This document shows, one piece after another, positions 30,345-38,643 of a stretch of 64,000 nucleotides of DNA; within the stretch, counting starts at the first letter, position 1; every line of letters begins with the position of its first letter. The notes beneath the pieces are model-generated. The model was not told the origin of the DNA. It ran no database searches and saw nothing but the letters and a program-made list of their open reading frames with translations. This stretch comes from PALSA-911 sp963743035 (GTDB lineage: Bacteria > Pseudomonadota > Alphaproteobacteria > Acetobacterales > Acetobacteraceae), in assembly GCA_963743035.1 (NCBI GenBank), contig CAVUOB010000006.1, positions 372,001 through 436,000 of the forward strand. The letters run 5' to 3'. The translations under genes and the position numbers were made by a program.

Positions 30345-31031
30345 ATGCCCCAGAGAACGCCAGAGAGAACCCCAGAAACAACGCCCGCCATACTGGCCCC
30401 CACCGTGCTGCTGTACGACTGGGACAACACCCTGGTAGATGGCTGGTCCGCCATCACCGGCGCGCTGAATGCCGTGTTCGACGCGTTCGCCATGCCGCGA
30501 TGGACCGATACCGACACCCGCCAACGCGTGCGCACCAGCCTGCGCGACAGCTTTCCGCCGATGTTCGGGGCGGAGTGGGAGCGGGCAAGGGACCTGTTCT
30601 ATGCCACGCTGACCGAGGGGCATCTGGACCATCTGCGCCCGTTGCCGGGCGTGCTGGACGTGCTGCACGCCGGCGCCGCCTGGCCGCAGGGCGTGGTGTC
30701 CAACAAGGCCGGCCCCTTCCTGCGCCGCGAGGTCGCCCATCTGGGCTGGGATGCGCATTTCCGGACCGTGATCGGCGCCGGCGACGCCTCGGCCGACAAG
30801 CCGGCGCCGGACTCCATCCTGCTGGCCCTGTCGCGCCTCGGGCGTGCACCGGACCGCTCCATATGGTATCTGGGCGACACCGCCAGCGACATGCAGGCAG
30901 CCCGGGCTGCCGGCGTGACAGCGGTGCTGGTTGGCGATGCCTCTCATGACGGGGGTATCGACAACGCGGCCCCCGATATCCATATGCCCACTGCCGGAGC
31001 ACTGGCTGCCCGGTTGCGTGAGTATGCCTAA
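30345..31031 (+). CDS. HAD-family hydrolase (phosphoglycolate phosphatase-like)
   Basis: A protein of 228 residues with HAD motif I DWDNTLVD, motif II in GVVSNKAG, the motif III lysine in ADKPAPDS, and motif IV WYLGDTASD. The cap is alpha-helical, as in PGPase/beta-phosphoglucomutase relatives. It should dephosphorylate a small metabolite. A proline/threonine-rich stretch follows the start. The ATG at 30345 is preferred over a TTG at 30333. It lies upstream of hfq on the same strand, with a palindrome in between. Confidence 0.87.
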   Translation: MPQRTPERTPETTPAILAPTVLLYDWDNTLVDGWSAITGALNAVFDAFAMPRWTDTDTRQRVRTSLRDSFPPMFGAEWERARDLFYATLTEGHLDHLRPLPGVLDVLHAGAAWPQGVVSNKAGPFLRREVAHLGWDAHFRTVIGAGDASADKPAPDSILLALSRLGRAPDRSIWYLGDTASDMQAARAAGVTAVLVGDASHDGGIDNAAPDIHMPTAGALAARLREYA

Positions 31032-31095
31032 AGCCTATGCCTTTTGCCGTGCCTTGACGCTTTCGTCGCATTCCGCCTGTCACATGGATCAAGTG

Positions 31096-31120
31096 GGAAC
31101 GGCCGTGCCACGCCCGTTCC
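31096..31120. promoter_or_regulatory. 25-bp near-perfect palindrome upstream of hfq
   Basis: The site reads as an inverted repeat around a central base, with 11 of 12 pairs matching (arms begin GGAACGG and end CCGTTCC). It lies 64 bp after the HAD stop and 61 bp before the hfq GTG. It could be an operator or the stem of a weak terminator; there is no U run. Confidence 0.35.
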
Positions 31121-31181
31121 AGCCAAAATCCGGCTCAACGTGACATCTCCTATGTCAATGAAAACAAGAAGGATCATCGCC

Positions 31182-31460
31182 GTGGCCAACGAGAAGTCGC
31201 AGAACGTTCAGGACGTGTTCCTGAACCATGTGCGCAAGAGCAAGACCCCCGTGACCGTGTTCCTGGTCAATGGGGTTAAACTGCAGGGCATCATTACCTG
31301 GTTTGATAATTTTTCCGTTCTGTTGCGCCGGGATGGGCATACCCAGCTCGTCTACAAGCATGCAATCAGCACGGTCATGCCGGGTGCGCCGATCCAGCTG
31401 TTCGACGCCACGAAGGTCGAGGCGGCTGGCGTGAAGGAGACTGCCACTGGTGAGAGCTGA
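31182..31460 (+). CDS. hfq: RNA chaperone Hfq
   Basis: A protein of 92 residues. Beginning at the GTG at 31182 it reads ANEKSQNVQDVFLNHVRKSK, then VTVFLVNGVKLQGIITWFD and NFSVLLRRDGHTQLVYKHAI, the canonical Sm1 and Sm2 motifs of alphaproteobacterial Hfq including the YKHAISTV signature. Hfq forms a hexameric ring that pairs small RNAs with mRNAs. AGAAGGA about 9 bases upstream decides for GTG over the longer frames that begin at 31152 or 31044. hflX follows, the usual neighbour. Confidence 0.97.
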   Translation: MANEKSQNVQDVFLNHVRKSKTPVTVFLVNGVKLQGIITWFDNFSVLLRRDGHTQLVYKHAISTVMPGAPIQLFDATKVEAAGVKETATGES

Positions 31461-31502
31461 GTTCACCAGGCCGCGAACCGGCCAGCGCGAAGCCCTGCCG
31501 GC

Positions 31503-32921
31503 GTGAGCCGGCATCGGGCGAACGATGACCGCCATCCGGGGGACCTGCCCACGGATAGCGGTGCGGAGAGCAGTGCTGAGGCGCTGATCCGGCCAGCGGC
31601 CAGGCGGACGCCGGGCAAGGGGCAGGGGGCTACACCCCCCGGCCCCACCCGTGCCGCCGTCGTGTTGCCGTGGGAGCGTCACGACGCGGGTGATCATGCG
31701 CGGGTGGCGGAAGCACGGCTGGAAGAGGCTGTCGGGCTGGCTTCCTCCATCGGGCTGGTGGTGGTTCACTCCGCCATCGTGCCGCTGCGGGTGCGCCGCC
31801 CGTCCACATTGCTCGGCGCCGGCCAGTTGGAAGCGCTGCATCAGGCGCTGGAGGCCAACGAGGTCGAGGTCGTCATCGTCGACGCGACACTATCGCCGGT
31901 GCAGCAACGCAACCTGGAACGTGCCTGGGGTTGCAAGGTCATCGACCGGACCGGCCTGATCCTGGACATATTCGGAGAGCGTGCCGCCACGAGGGAAGGC
32001 ACGTTGCAGGTCGAACTGGCGCATCTGGAGTATCAGCGCTCCCGCCTGGTGCGGTCCTGGACCCATCTGGAGCGCCAGCGCGGCGGCTTCGGCTTTCTCG
32101 GCGGCCCCGGCGAAACTCAGATCGAGGCCGACCGGCGGCTGATCCTGGACCGCATCGTGCGGCTGAAGAAGGAACTGGAGCAGGTTCGCCGCACTCGCGG
32201 GCTGCACCGCTCCGCGCGCCGGCGCGTGCCGTTTCCGGTGGTGGCGCTGGTCGGCTACACCAATGCCGGAAAATCAACGCTGTTCAACGCGCTGACCGGT
32301 GCCACCGTGGCGGCAAAGGACCAGCTGTTCGCCACCCTCGATCCCACGATGCGCGGCCTGCGGCTGCCCTCCGGAAGGCGGGCCATCCTGTCCGATACCG
32401 TAGGTTTCATCAGCGAATTGCCGACCGAGCTGGTGGCCGCCTTCCGCGCCACGCTGGAAGAGGTGGCGGAGGCAGACGTGATCCTGCACGTGCGCGACGC
32501 CGCCCATCCCGACAGCGCCGCCCAGCGGGCCGACGTCATCGCCGTGCTGGACGGCATGGTGCGCGACGGGACGCTGGACGAGAGCTGGGCCATGCGCAGC
32601 ATCGAGGTGCTGAACAAGGCGGACCTGCTCGGCGGCGTCGCGGAGGTCGAGGCCAGGGGCAACAGCGTCGCCGTCTCCGCCATCACCGGCGAAGGGCTGC
32701 GCGCGCTGCTGGATGCGATCGACCGGCGCATCGCCGCGGGCATGGAGACCGCTGAATACGACATCCCGACCACGGACGGGGCGCGGCTCGCCTGGCTCTA
32801 TGCGCATGGCGAAGTGATCGGCCGGGAAGACGGCGAGGAGGCGATCCATCTGACCGTCCGTCTGCTGCCCGCCGACCGCTCCCGCTTCGAGCGGCCGGAT
32901 TTCAGCAACCAGGATCTATAA
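31503..32921 (+). CDS. hflX: GTPase HflX
   Basis: A protein of 472 residues with an N-terminal HflX domain (RRPSTLLGAGQLEAL, VVIVDATLSPVQQRNLER and IDRTGLILDIFGERA), a helical linker (GGPGETQIEADRR) and a G domain with G1 GYTNAGKST, G3 DTVGF and G4 NKADL. HflX is a ribosome-associated GTPase that splits stalled ribosomes under stress. The start is GTG at 31503, 42 bp after hfq, and the first 45 residues are a low-complexity extension. Its stop is 2 bp from the stop of the convergent mazG. Confidence 0.96.
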   Translation: MSRHRANDDRHPGDLPTDSGAESSAEALIRPAARRTPGKGQGATPPGPTRAAVVLPWERHDAGDHARVAEARLEEAVGLASSIGLVVVHSAIVPLRVRRPSTLLGAGQLEALHQALEANEVEVVIVDATLSPVQQRNLERAWGCKVIDRTGLILDIFGERAATREGTLQVELAHLEYQRSRLVRSWTHLERQRGGFGFLGGPGETQIEADRRLILDRIVRLKKELEQVRRTRGLHRSARRRVPFPVVALVGYTNAGKSTLFNALTGATVAAKDQLFATLDPTMRGLRLPSGRRAILSDTVGFISELPTELVAAFRATLEEVAEADVILHVRDAAHPDSAAQRADVIAVLDGMVRDGTLDESWAMRSIEVLNKADLLGGVAEVEARGNSVAVSAITGEGLRALLDAIDRRIAAGMETAEYDIPTTDGARLAWLYAHGEVIGREDGEEAIHLTVRLLPADRSRFERPDFSNQDL

Positions 32922-32923
32922 GC

Positions 32924-33745
32924 TCACTCGCCCGAGAGCTCACTGGCGGGCGCGCGTTCCGCCTGCTTCACCGCGTTCCACAGCGCCTCCATCTCCGCCA
33001 GGTTTGCATCCCCGGGCGATTTTCCTTCGGTTGCAAGGCGTTGCTCGATACCTTCGAAGCGGCGGCTAAACTTGTCGTTGGCCTGTCGCAGGCAGGCCTC
33101 GGGATCGAGGTGAAGTTTGCGCGCCAGGTTGGCCAGAACAAACAACAAATCGCCGACCTCGTCGGCCAGCCGCACCGGATCCGCGTCGTCCAGCTCGGCG
33201 CGCAGCTCCCGGGCCTCTTCCTCCAGCTTGTCGAGCACGCCGGCGGCATCCGGCCAGTCGAAGCCGACACGCGCGGCCCGGCCGGTGAGCTTGGCGGCAC
33301 GGGTCAGGGCGGGCAGGGCGGCCGGAATTCCCGCCAGAGTGCCGGTTTCGGCCCGGGCGGAGCGCTCACCGCGCTTCTGCGCTTCCCAGGCACCGGTCTG
33401 CGCCGCGGCGTCGCGCATGGCCGCATCACCGAACACATGCGGATGGCGGCGGATCATCTTGTCGGCGATGGTTCGCGCCACCTCGGCGAAGCCGAAGCGG
33501 TTTTCTTCCTCGGCCATGCGGGCGTGATAGACGACCTGGAACAGCAGATCGCCAAGCTCATCCGGCAGATGTGCGAAATCGCGCCGCGCGATCGCATCCG
33601 CGACCTCGTAGGCTTCCTCGATCGTGTACGGCGCGATGCTGGCGAAGTCCTGCACCTTGTCCCAGGGGCAGCCGGTTTCGGGATCGCGCAGCCGCTCCAT
33701 GACGGAGAGCAGGCGGCGCAGTTCGGCCTCGGCGGAAGCGGTCAT
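32924..33745 (-). CDS. mazG: Nucleoside triphosphate pyrophosphohydrolase MazG
   Basis: A protein of 273 residues with two MazG helical domains. The first has ETGCPWDKVQDFASIAPYTIEEAYEV and the metal-binding ELGDLLFQVVYHARMAEE. The second has KLEEEARELRAEL and DEVGDLLFVLANLAR. The enzyme hydrolyses NTPs to NMP and pyrophosphate, clearing non-canonical nucleotides and modulating stress responses. The start MTASAEAEL at 33745 is preferred over 33775. It is convergent with hflX. Confidence 0.95.
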   Translation of the reverse strand: MTASAEAELRRLLSVMERLRDPETGCPWDKVQDFASIAPYTIEEAYEVADAIARRDFAHLPDELGDLLFQVVYHARMAEEENRFGFAEVARTIADKMIRRHPHVFGDAAMRDAAAQTGAWEAQKRGERSARAETGTLAGIPAALPALTRAAKLTGRAARVGFDWPDAAGVLDKLEEEARELRAELDDADPVRLADEVGDLLFVLANLARKLHLDPEACLRQANDKFSRRFEGIEQRLATEGKSPGDANLAEMEALWNAVKQAERAPASELSGE

Positions 33746-33812
33746 GGCGTGTTCCTGGCGCGGGATTTCGCGCATCCAAATGCCGCAGAAGAAATATTAT
33801 GGAAATTCGTTA

Positions 33813-34604
33813 TCATGGGATGTCCAGCGACTGGCCGTCATAGGCCGGCTCGATGCCGGCTGGCAGATTGGCGCACAGCCAGGCCCAATCCATCTCCGGG
33901 CCCATATGCGTCAGCAAGGTCCGCCGCGCGCCAACCCGCTGCGCCCAGAGCAGCACGAGTTCCAGATGCGCGTGCGTGTTGTGCGGGCCAAGGCGCTGGA
34001 AGCAATCGACAACCCAGGTATCGACACCGGCCAGCATCGCGAATGCGGCGTCGTCCAGGCCGACCACATCGGTCGAATAGCCGAAGCCGCCGATGCGCAG
34101 CCCGAGCGAGCGCGTAAAGCCGTGATCCTGGTCGAACAGCCCGACCTTGAAATCCGCGATCTCGACGGTCTCGCCGGGCTCGACCGGACGTTCGACCAGC
34201 GCCGGGCGGAAAAATCCCGGACCTTGCCAGGGCTGGAACGCATAGCCGAAGCGGTGCTTGAGTTCCTCCAATGTTCTCGGCATCCCAAAGGCTTCCAGCG
34301 GCCGGTCAACGATGCGGTTCAGGATGCGCACATCGTCGAGGCCGGTGATGTGGTCGGCATGGGCGTGGGTGAACAGAATGGCGTCGGCCGACGGGATCGC
34401 GCAGGCGAGCAACTGGGTGCGCATGTCCGGCGAGGTGTCGACCAGCAGCCGCCTGCCCGCCTCGCTCTCCACCACGATGCTGGCGCGCGTACGCCGGTTA
34501 CGCGGCTCCGTGGGATCGCAGAGACCCCAATCGCCGCGGCCGTCCGGACCGCCGATCAGCGGAACGCCAGCCGAGCCGCCGGTGCCGAGGATGACGACCC
34601 GCAT
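33813..34604 (-). CDS. MBL-fold phosphodiesterase-like protein (PhnP/RNase Z-type fold)
   Basis: A protein of 263 residues: an opening GTGGSAGVPLIGG, the zinc motif FTHAHADHITGLDD (HxHxDH), a later aspartate in VDCFQRLG and a histidine in HNTHAHLE. This is the arrangement of PhnP-like MBL phosphodiesterases. It is regularly found directly after tatD in alphaproteobacteria, as here (6 bp gap). It could act on cyclic phosphate esters, but the in vivo substrate is not known. It is the last gene of the mltB-to-MBL minus-strand operon. Confidence 0.9.
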   Translation of the reverse strand: MRVVILGTGGSAGVPLIGGPDGRGDWGLCDPTEPRNRRTRASIVVESEAGRRLLVDTSPDMRTQLLACAIPSADAILFTHAHADHITGLDDVRILNRIVDRPLEAFGMPRTLEELKHRFGYAFQPWQGPGFFRPALVERPVEPGETVEIADFKVGLFDQDHGFTRSLGLRIGGFGYSTDVVGLDDAAFAMLAGVDTWVVDCFQRLGPHNTHAHLELVLLWAQRVGARRTLLTHMGPEMDWAWLCANLPAGIEPAYDGQSLDIP

Positions 34605-34610
34605 GACAGA

Positions 34611-35405
34611 TCAGGCCGCGCCGGCGGCGGAAGGCGCTGCCTTGCGGAACAGCCGGCGGAAATTCCGCGTCGTCAGCTCCGCCAACGCCTCCGGCGTCAG
34701 CCCGCGCAGTTCCGCCAGCACCTTGGCGGTGTGCGCGACCCAGGCGGGTTCGTTGCGCTTGCCGCGAAACGGGACGGGGGCAAGATAGGGCGCGTCGGTC
34801 TCCACCAGCAGACGATCGAGTGGAATGTCGCGGGCTATCTCCCGGAGTTCGGTGGATTTCGGGAAGGTCAGGATGCCCGAGAAGCTGAAATACCCGTCCA
34901 TCGCCATGGCCGCCTCGGCCAGCGCGCGGCTGGAGCTGAAGCAGTGCAGCAGGAACTGGAAGTCCTGGCCGCCATCGCGTTCTTCCCGCAGGATTCTGGC
35001 GATGTCTGCGTCCGCGTCCCGGGCATGGATCGCCAGCGGCACGCTGGCCAGTGCCGCGGCGCGGATATGGGCGCGGAAGCTGTCCTGCTGGATGTCGCGG
35101 GGCGCCTTGTCATAGAAGTAATCGAGCCCGGACTCGCCGATGCCGATGACTTTCGGATGCGCGGCGAGCTCGGCGATCTCCTCCGGCCGGGGAACCGGGA
35201 ACTCGGCGGCGCTATGCGGGTGTATGCCGACCGTGGACCACAGGTTCGCGTGCGCCTCCGCCAGGGCCCGGACCTCGACGGATTGCTGCAGGCGGGTGCC
35301 GATGGTGACCATCTCACCCACCCCGGCCGCTGCCGCGCGAGCCAGCACGTCCGGCAGTTCGGCGGGGGTGTAATAGTCCAGATGGCAGTGCGAATCGATC
35401 AACAT
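34611..35405 (-). CDS. tatD: TatD-family metal-dependent hydrolase (DNase-like)
   Basis: A protein of 264 residues with MLIDSHCHLDY (first metal-binding HxH), GIHPHSA, GESGLDYFYD, LHCFSS and VETDAPYLAP, the complete TatD motif series. Members are 3'-5' DNases or D-aminoacyl-tRNA-related hydrolases. The frame continues upstream to 35726, but that part is out-of-frame metG sequence, so the ATG at 35405, 7 bp after metG, is the start. The symbol is given for family membership. Confidence 0.92.
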   Translation of the reverse strand: MLIDSHCHLDYYTPAELPDVLARAAAAGVGEMVTIGTRLQQSVEVRALAEAHANLWSTVGIHPHSAAEFPVPRPEEIAELAAHPKVIGIGESGLDYFYDKAPRDIQQDSFRAHIRAAALASVPLAIHARDADADIARILREERDGGQDFQFLLHCFSSSRALAEAAMAMDGYFSFSGILTFPKSTELREIARDIPLDRLLVETDAPYLAPVPFRGKRNEPAWVAHTAKVLAELRGLTPEALAELTTRNFRRLFRKAAPSAAGAA

Positions 35406-35412
35406 TCGGTGC

Positions 35413-36945
35413 TTACACCGCTTCTTCGACAAAGCGCGGGAAGACGCCCTGCGGCGTCGGCAGAGCGGTCGCGCCAGGCAGCGGGTCGGCCAGCGCCGCC
35501 AGCGTCCTGGCATCCTCGGGCACGCCGAGCTGATCGAGCATCCGCGCCATCGAGCCTGGCATGAAAGGCTGCAGCACGGTGGCGATGATCCGCTGAACGT
35601 CCGCCAGCACGCGCAGCACGTCGGCCATCCGCGCAGGATCGGTTCGGCGCAGCGCCCAGGGGGCCTGATGGTCGATATAGGCGTTGGCGCCGCGCACGAC
35701 CTTCCACACTTCCTCCAGCGCCTCATGGAACGTCTGCCGGTCCAGCAGCCCCCGCAGCGCCTCCGGCAGCGCCTCGGCGGCGGCGAGGATCGCGGCGTCC
35801 GCCTCGGTGACCGCTCCCCTGCCCGGCAGCTTGCCGTCGCAGTTCTTGGCGATCAGCGACAGCGAGCGCTGCGCCAGGTTGCCGAGGTCGTTGGCCAGTT
35901 CCACGTTGATTCGCGAGACGATGGCCGCGTGGCTCATGCTGCCATCGGCGCCGAACGGCTTCTCCCGCATCAGGAAGAACCGGACCTGGTCGAGCCCGTA
36001 GGTGGCGACCAACTGGCGTGCCTCGATGACGTTGCCGAGCGACTTGCTCATCTTCTCGCCCTCGACCACCCACCAGCCGTTCGAGGTGACGCGGCGCGGC
36101 GGCGCGATGCCGGCCGACATCAGGAAGGCCGGCCAATAGACTGCATGGAAACGAATGATGTCCTTGCCGACGACATGCACATCGGCCGGCCAGAACGGCC
36201 AGCGCGGCGCGCTCTCGTCGGGAAAGCCGGCGCCGGTGAGGTAGTTGGTCAGCGCGTCCAGCCAGACATACATCACGTGGCCGGGCGCGTCCGGCACCGG
36301 GATGCCCCAGTTGAACGTGGTGCGGCTGATCGAGAGATCGTTCAGGCCGCCGCGAACGAAGCTCAGCACCTCGTTGCGGCGCGAGTTCGGGGCGATGAAA
36401 TCCGGATGTTTTTCGTAGAATTCCAGCAGCCTGTCCTGCCAGGCTGACAGGCGGAAGAAATACGACGGCTCGCGCACCCACTCCACCGGCGCGCCGGTCG
36501 GCGCCAGCTTGACCCCGTTTTTCTCGACCAGTTCGCCTTCGTCGTAGAAGGCCTCGTCGCGCACCGCGTACCAACCCTCGTAATGCCCGAGATAGATGTC
36601 GCCGCTGGCCTCCAGCCGGCGCCACAGCGCGGTGCAGGACCGTTTGTGGCGTTCCTCCGTGGTGCGGATGAAGTCGTCGTTGGAAATGCCCATCTTCACG
36701 GTCATGTCGCGAAAATCCGCCGACACCTTGTCCGTAAAGCTTTGTGGGTCGAGGCCCGCGTCGCTGGCGGCCTTCTCGACCTTCTGGCCGTGCTCGTCGG
36801 TGCCGGTCAGGAAGAACACGTCATAGCCGTCCAGCCGTTTGAACCGGGCCATCACGTCCGCCGCGACCGAGGTGTAGGCGTGGCCGATATGCGGCGCGCC
36901 GTTCACGTAATAGATCGGGGTGGTGATGTAGTAGCGCTTGGTCAT
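35413..36945 (-). CDS. metG: Methionyl-tRNA synthetase
   Basis: A protein of 510 residues of the class I synthetase fold. The HIGH signature is at residues 19-22 (APHIGHAYTSV) and KMSKS is at about residue 300 (GEKMSKSLGN). The connective peptide lacks the zinc-binding cysteines, as in the short MetG type common in alphaproteobacteria. The C terminus has the helical anticodon-binding domain and no tRNA-binding EMAP-like extension. It charges initiator and elongator tRNA-Met. It lies between holB (12 bp) and tatD (7 bp) in one operon. Confidence 0.97.
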   Translation of the reverse strand: MTKRYYITTPIYYVNGAPHIGHAYTSVAADVMARFKRLDGYDVFFLTGTDEHGQKVEKAASDAGLDPQSFTDKVSADFRDMTVKMGISNDDFIRTTEERHKRSCTALWRRLEASGDIYLGHYEGWYAVRDEAFYDEGELVEKNGVKLAPTGAPVEWVREPSYFFRLSAWQDRLLEFYEKHPDFIAPNSRRNEVLSFVRGGLNDLSISRTTFNWGIPVPDAPGHVMYVWLDALTNYLTGAGFPDESAPRWPFWPADVHVVGKDIIRFHAVYWPAFLMSAGIAPPRRVTSNGWWVVEGEKMSKSLGNVIEARQLVATYGLDQVRFFLMREKPFGADGSMSHAAIVSRINVELANDLGNLAQRSLSLIAKNCDGKLPGRGAVTEADAAILAAAEALPEALRGLLDRQTFHEALEEVWKVVRGANAYIDHQAPWALRRTDPARMADVLRVLADVQRIIATVLQPFMPGSMARMLDQLGVPEDARTLAALADPLPGATALPTPQGVFPRFVEEAV

Positions 36946-36957
36946 GATCGAATCACT

Positions 36958-37992
36958 CTATTTCCTTGCTTGGGTGCCCGGCTGGGCGAGCATTCCCAAT
37001 CCGGCGACGATTGCCTGGCGCTTGTCCAGGTTGAACCGCTCCGTCTCGTCCTGCAGCCGCGTCAGCGCGTCCCACACTTCGCCCCAGGCATCAAGGGGAC
37101 GCGTCGCGACAAGCCGGTTCTGGTCGGGATCGGCATGGCCACGCACGGTGTCGCGCACCGCAGATGTAATCGCAGCGCGCAGCAAGTCCATGAACGTGGA
37201 GAATGCCCCCTCCCCGCGCGTGATCACGTCGGCCAGCTCATAGGCGCGGCTGGTCTTCAGGTTCGGCACCGCGGACAGCACCTCGTCCACCAAACTGGCC
37301 AGCGCCAGGCCCTGTTCCTCGGCAAGGAGCAGCGCGCGGCCGGGCGAGCCCTCCGCCAGCGTGACCAGCCGACCGCGTTCGTCCGCTTCCATCTCGGGCA
37401 GGTAGATGCCCAGCAGCCGGCCCATCGCCGCATCGTCCAGCGGGCGGAGTTGCAGCCGGCGGCAGCGGCTGCGGATGGTCGGCAGCAGCCGGCCAGGCGC
37501 ACCGCAGACCAGCAGCAGGATCGCGCGCGGCGGCGGCTCTTCCAGAACCTTCAGCAAGGCATTGGCGGAGCTGGCATTCAGCTCCTCCGCGCCGTCCACG
37601 ATCGCCACCCGCCAACCGCCCTCGGCCGGCGTCAAGGACATGAAATTGGTGATGCCGCGGACATCCTCCACCGCGATCTGGGTTTTCATCCGCTTGCGCT
37701 TGGTGTCGTACATCAGTTCGACCGTCAGCAGATCGGCATGCGACCCGGCGGCGACGCGGCGGAAAACCGGATTTTCGGGGGGCACTGCCAGGCTGTCCTC
37801 GCCATTGGCGGGCAGACCCGCCAGCAGCCGGCGCGCGAAGCGGAAGGCGAGCGTGGCCTTGCCCACGCCCTCCGGCCCGGTGATCAGCCAGGCATGGTGC
37901 ATGCGCCCGGAGCGCAGCGCCTCCAGCAGCAACGCCTCGGCCGGCTCCTGGCCGAGCAGCAGAGGATTGGCGCGCGGTTCCGGGGCGCTCAT
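36958..37992 (-). CDS. holB: DNA polymerase III subunit delta'
   Basis: A protein of 344 residues of the clamp-loader AAA+ family. P-loop-like GPEGVGKAT lies near residue 40, followed by VAIVDGAEELNASSANALLKVLEEPP (sensor region) and the IRSRC motif. In delta' the ATP site is degenerate, which fits GKAT. It works with tau/gamma and delta to load the sliding clamp. Its ATG overlaps the tmk stop by 4 bp (ATGA), and tmk-holB coupling is widespread. Confidence 0.95.
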   Translation of the reverse strand: MSAPEPRANPLLLGQEPAEALLLEALRSGRMHHAWLITGPEGVGKATLAFRFARRLLAGLPANGEDSLAVPPENPVFRRVAAGSHADLLTVELMYDTKRKRMKTQIAVEDVRGITNFMSLTPAEGGWRVAIVDGAEELNASSANALLKVLEEPPPRAILLLVCGAPGRLLPTIRSRCRRLQLRPLDDAAMGRLLGIYLPEMEADERGRLVTLAEGSPGRALLLAEEQGLALASLVDEVLSAVPNLKTSRAYELADVITRGEGAFSTFMDLLRAAITSAVRDTVRGHADPDQNRLVATRPLDAWGEVWDALTRLQDETERFNLDKRQAIVAGLGMLAQPGTQARK

Positions 37993-38616
37993 GCGGCCCC
38001 GGCCTGTCGTGCGGCCAGACGCGCCTCGACCGCGGCAAGGATGGCGGCGTGCACCTGGTCCATGCTGCCGTCGGCGGCGATGGTCACGCAGCGCTCGGGC
38101 TCGGCCGCGGCGATGGCGCGAAACCCGTCATTCACCCGGCGGTGGAACCCGCAATCCAGCCGCTCATAGCGGTCCGGCTGGATCGCGCGGCGCTGCAGGC
38201 GTCCGGCGGCGATGGTGTCGCTGACGTCCAGCATCAGGGTCAGGTCCGGCGCAATCCCGAGCAGGCGGGTTAATGTGGCGATCATCGCGTGGTCGGCGCC
38301 TTGGCCATAGCCCTGATAGGCCATCGTCGAATCGGCGAATCGGTCGCAGATCACCCACATGCCGGCGGCGAGCGCCGGGCGGATGCTGCGTTCCACATGC
38401 TCGGCGCGGGCGGCGAAATGCAGCAGGGTTTCCGCCGGCGCCGACCAGTCAATGCCGCCGCCCAGCAGCAGGCCGCGCAGCCATTCAGCGCCCTTGGCCC
38501 CGCCCGGTTCGCGGGTGCGCAGCACCGGCAGGCCGCGCGCCGCCAGCGCCTCGGCCAGAAGCCGTGCCTGGGTGGACTTGCCCGCCCCTTCCCCACCTTC
38601 CAGCGTGATGAAGCAT
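37989..38616 (-). CDS. tmk: Thymidylate kinase, frameshifted just after the start codon
   Basis: The conserved frame begins with FITLEGGEGAGKSTQ but has no usable ATG, GTG or TTG between it and an upstream stop. An ATG at 38616 lies one base out of frame. Removing the single base at 38613 gives MFITLEGG and a normal 208-residue enzyme. Other motifs are REPGG, DRFADSTMAYQG and a LID-like ERLDCGFHRR. Tmk phosphorylates dTMP to dTDP and is normally essential, so the extra base is almost certainly a sequence error. AAGGCG lies about 10 bases before the ATG. The stop overlaps holB. Confidence 0.93.
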
Positions 38617-38643
38617 CCGGGCGTTGCGCCTTGCGTTTTCAGC

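Noticed and set aside
34611..35726. TatD protein with an N-terminal extension of about 107 residues
   Set aside because: The extension is metG coding sequence read out of frame; the conserved start is at 35405.
36583..38169. Plus-strand open frame of 528 codons opposite metG, holB and tmk
   Set aside because: Antisense to three conserved genes, composition biased to Arg, Gln, Ala and His, no recognisable domain.
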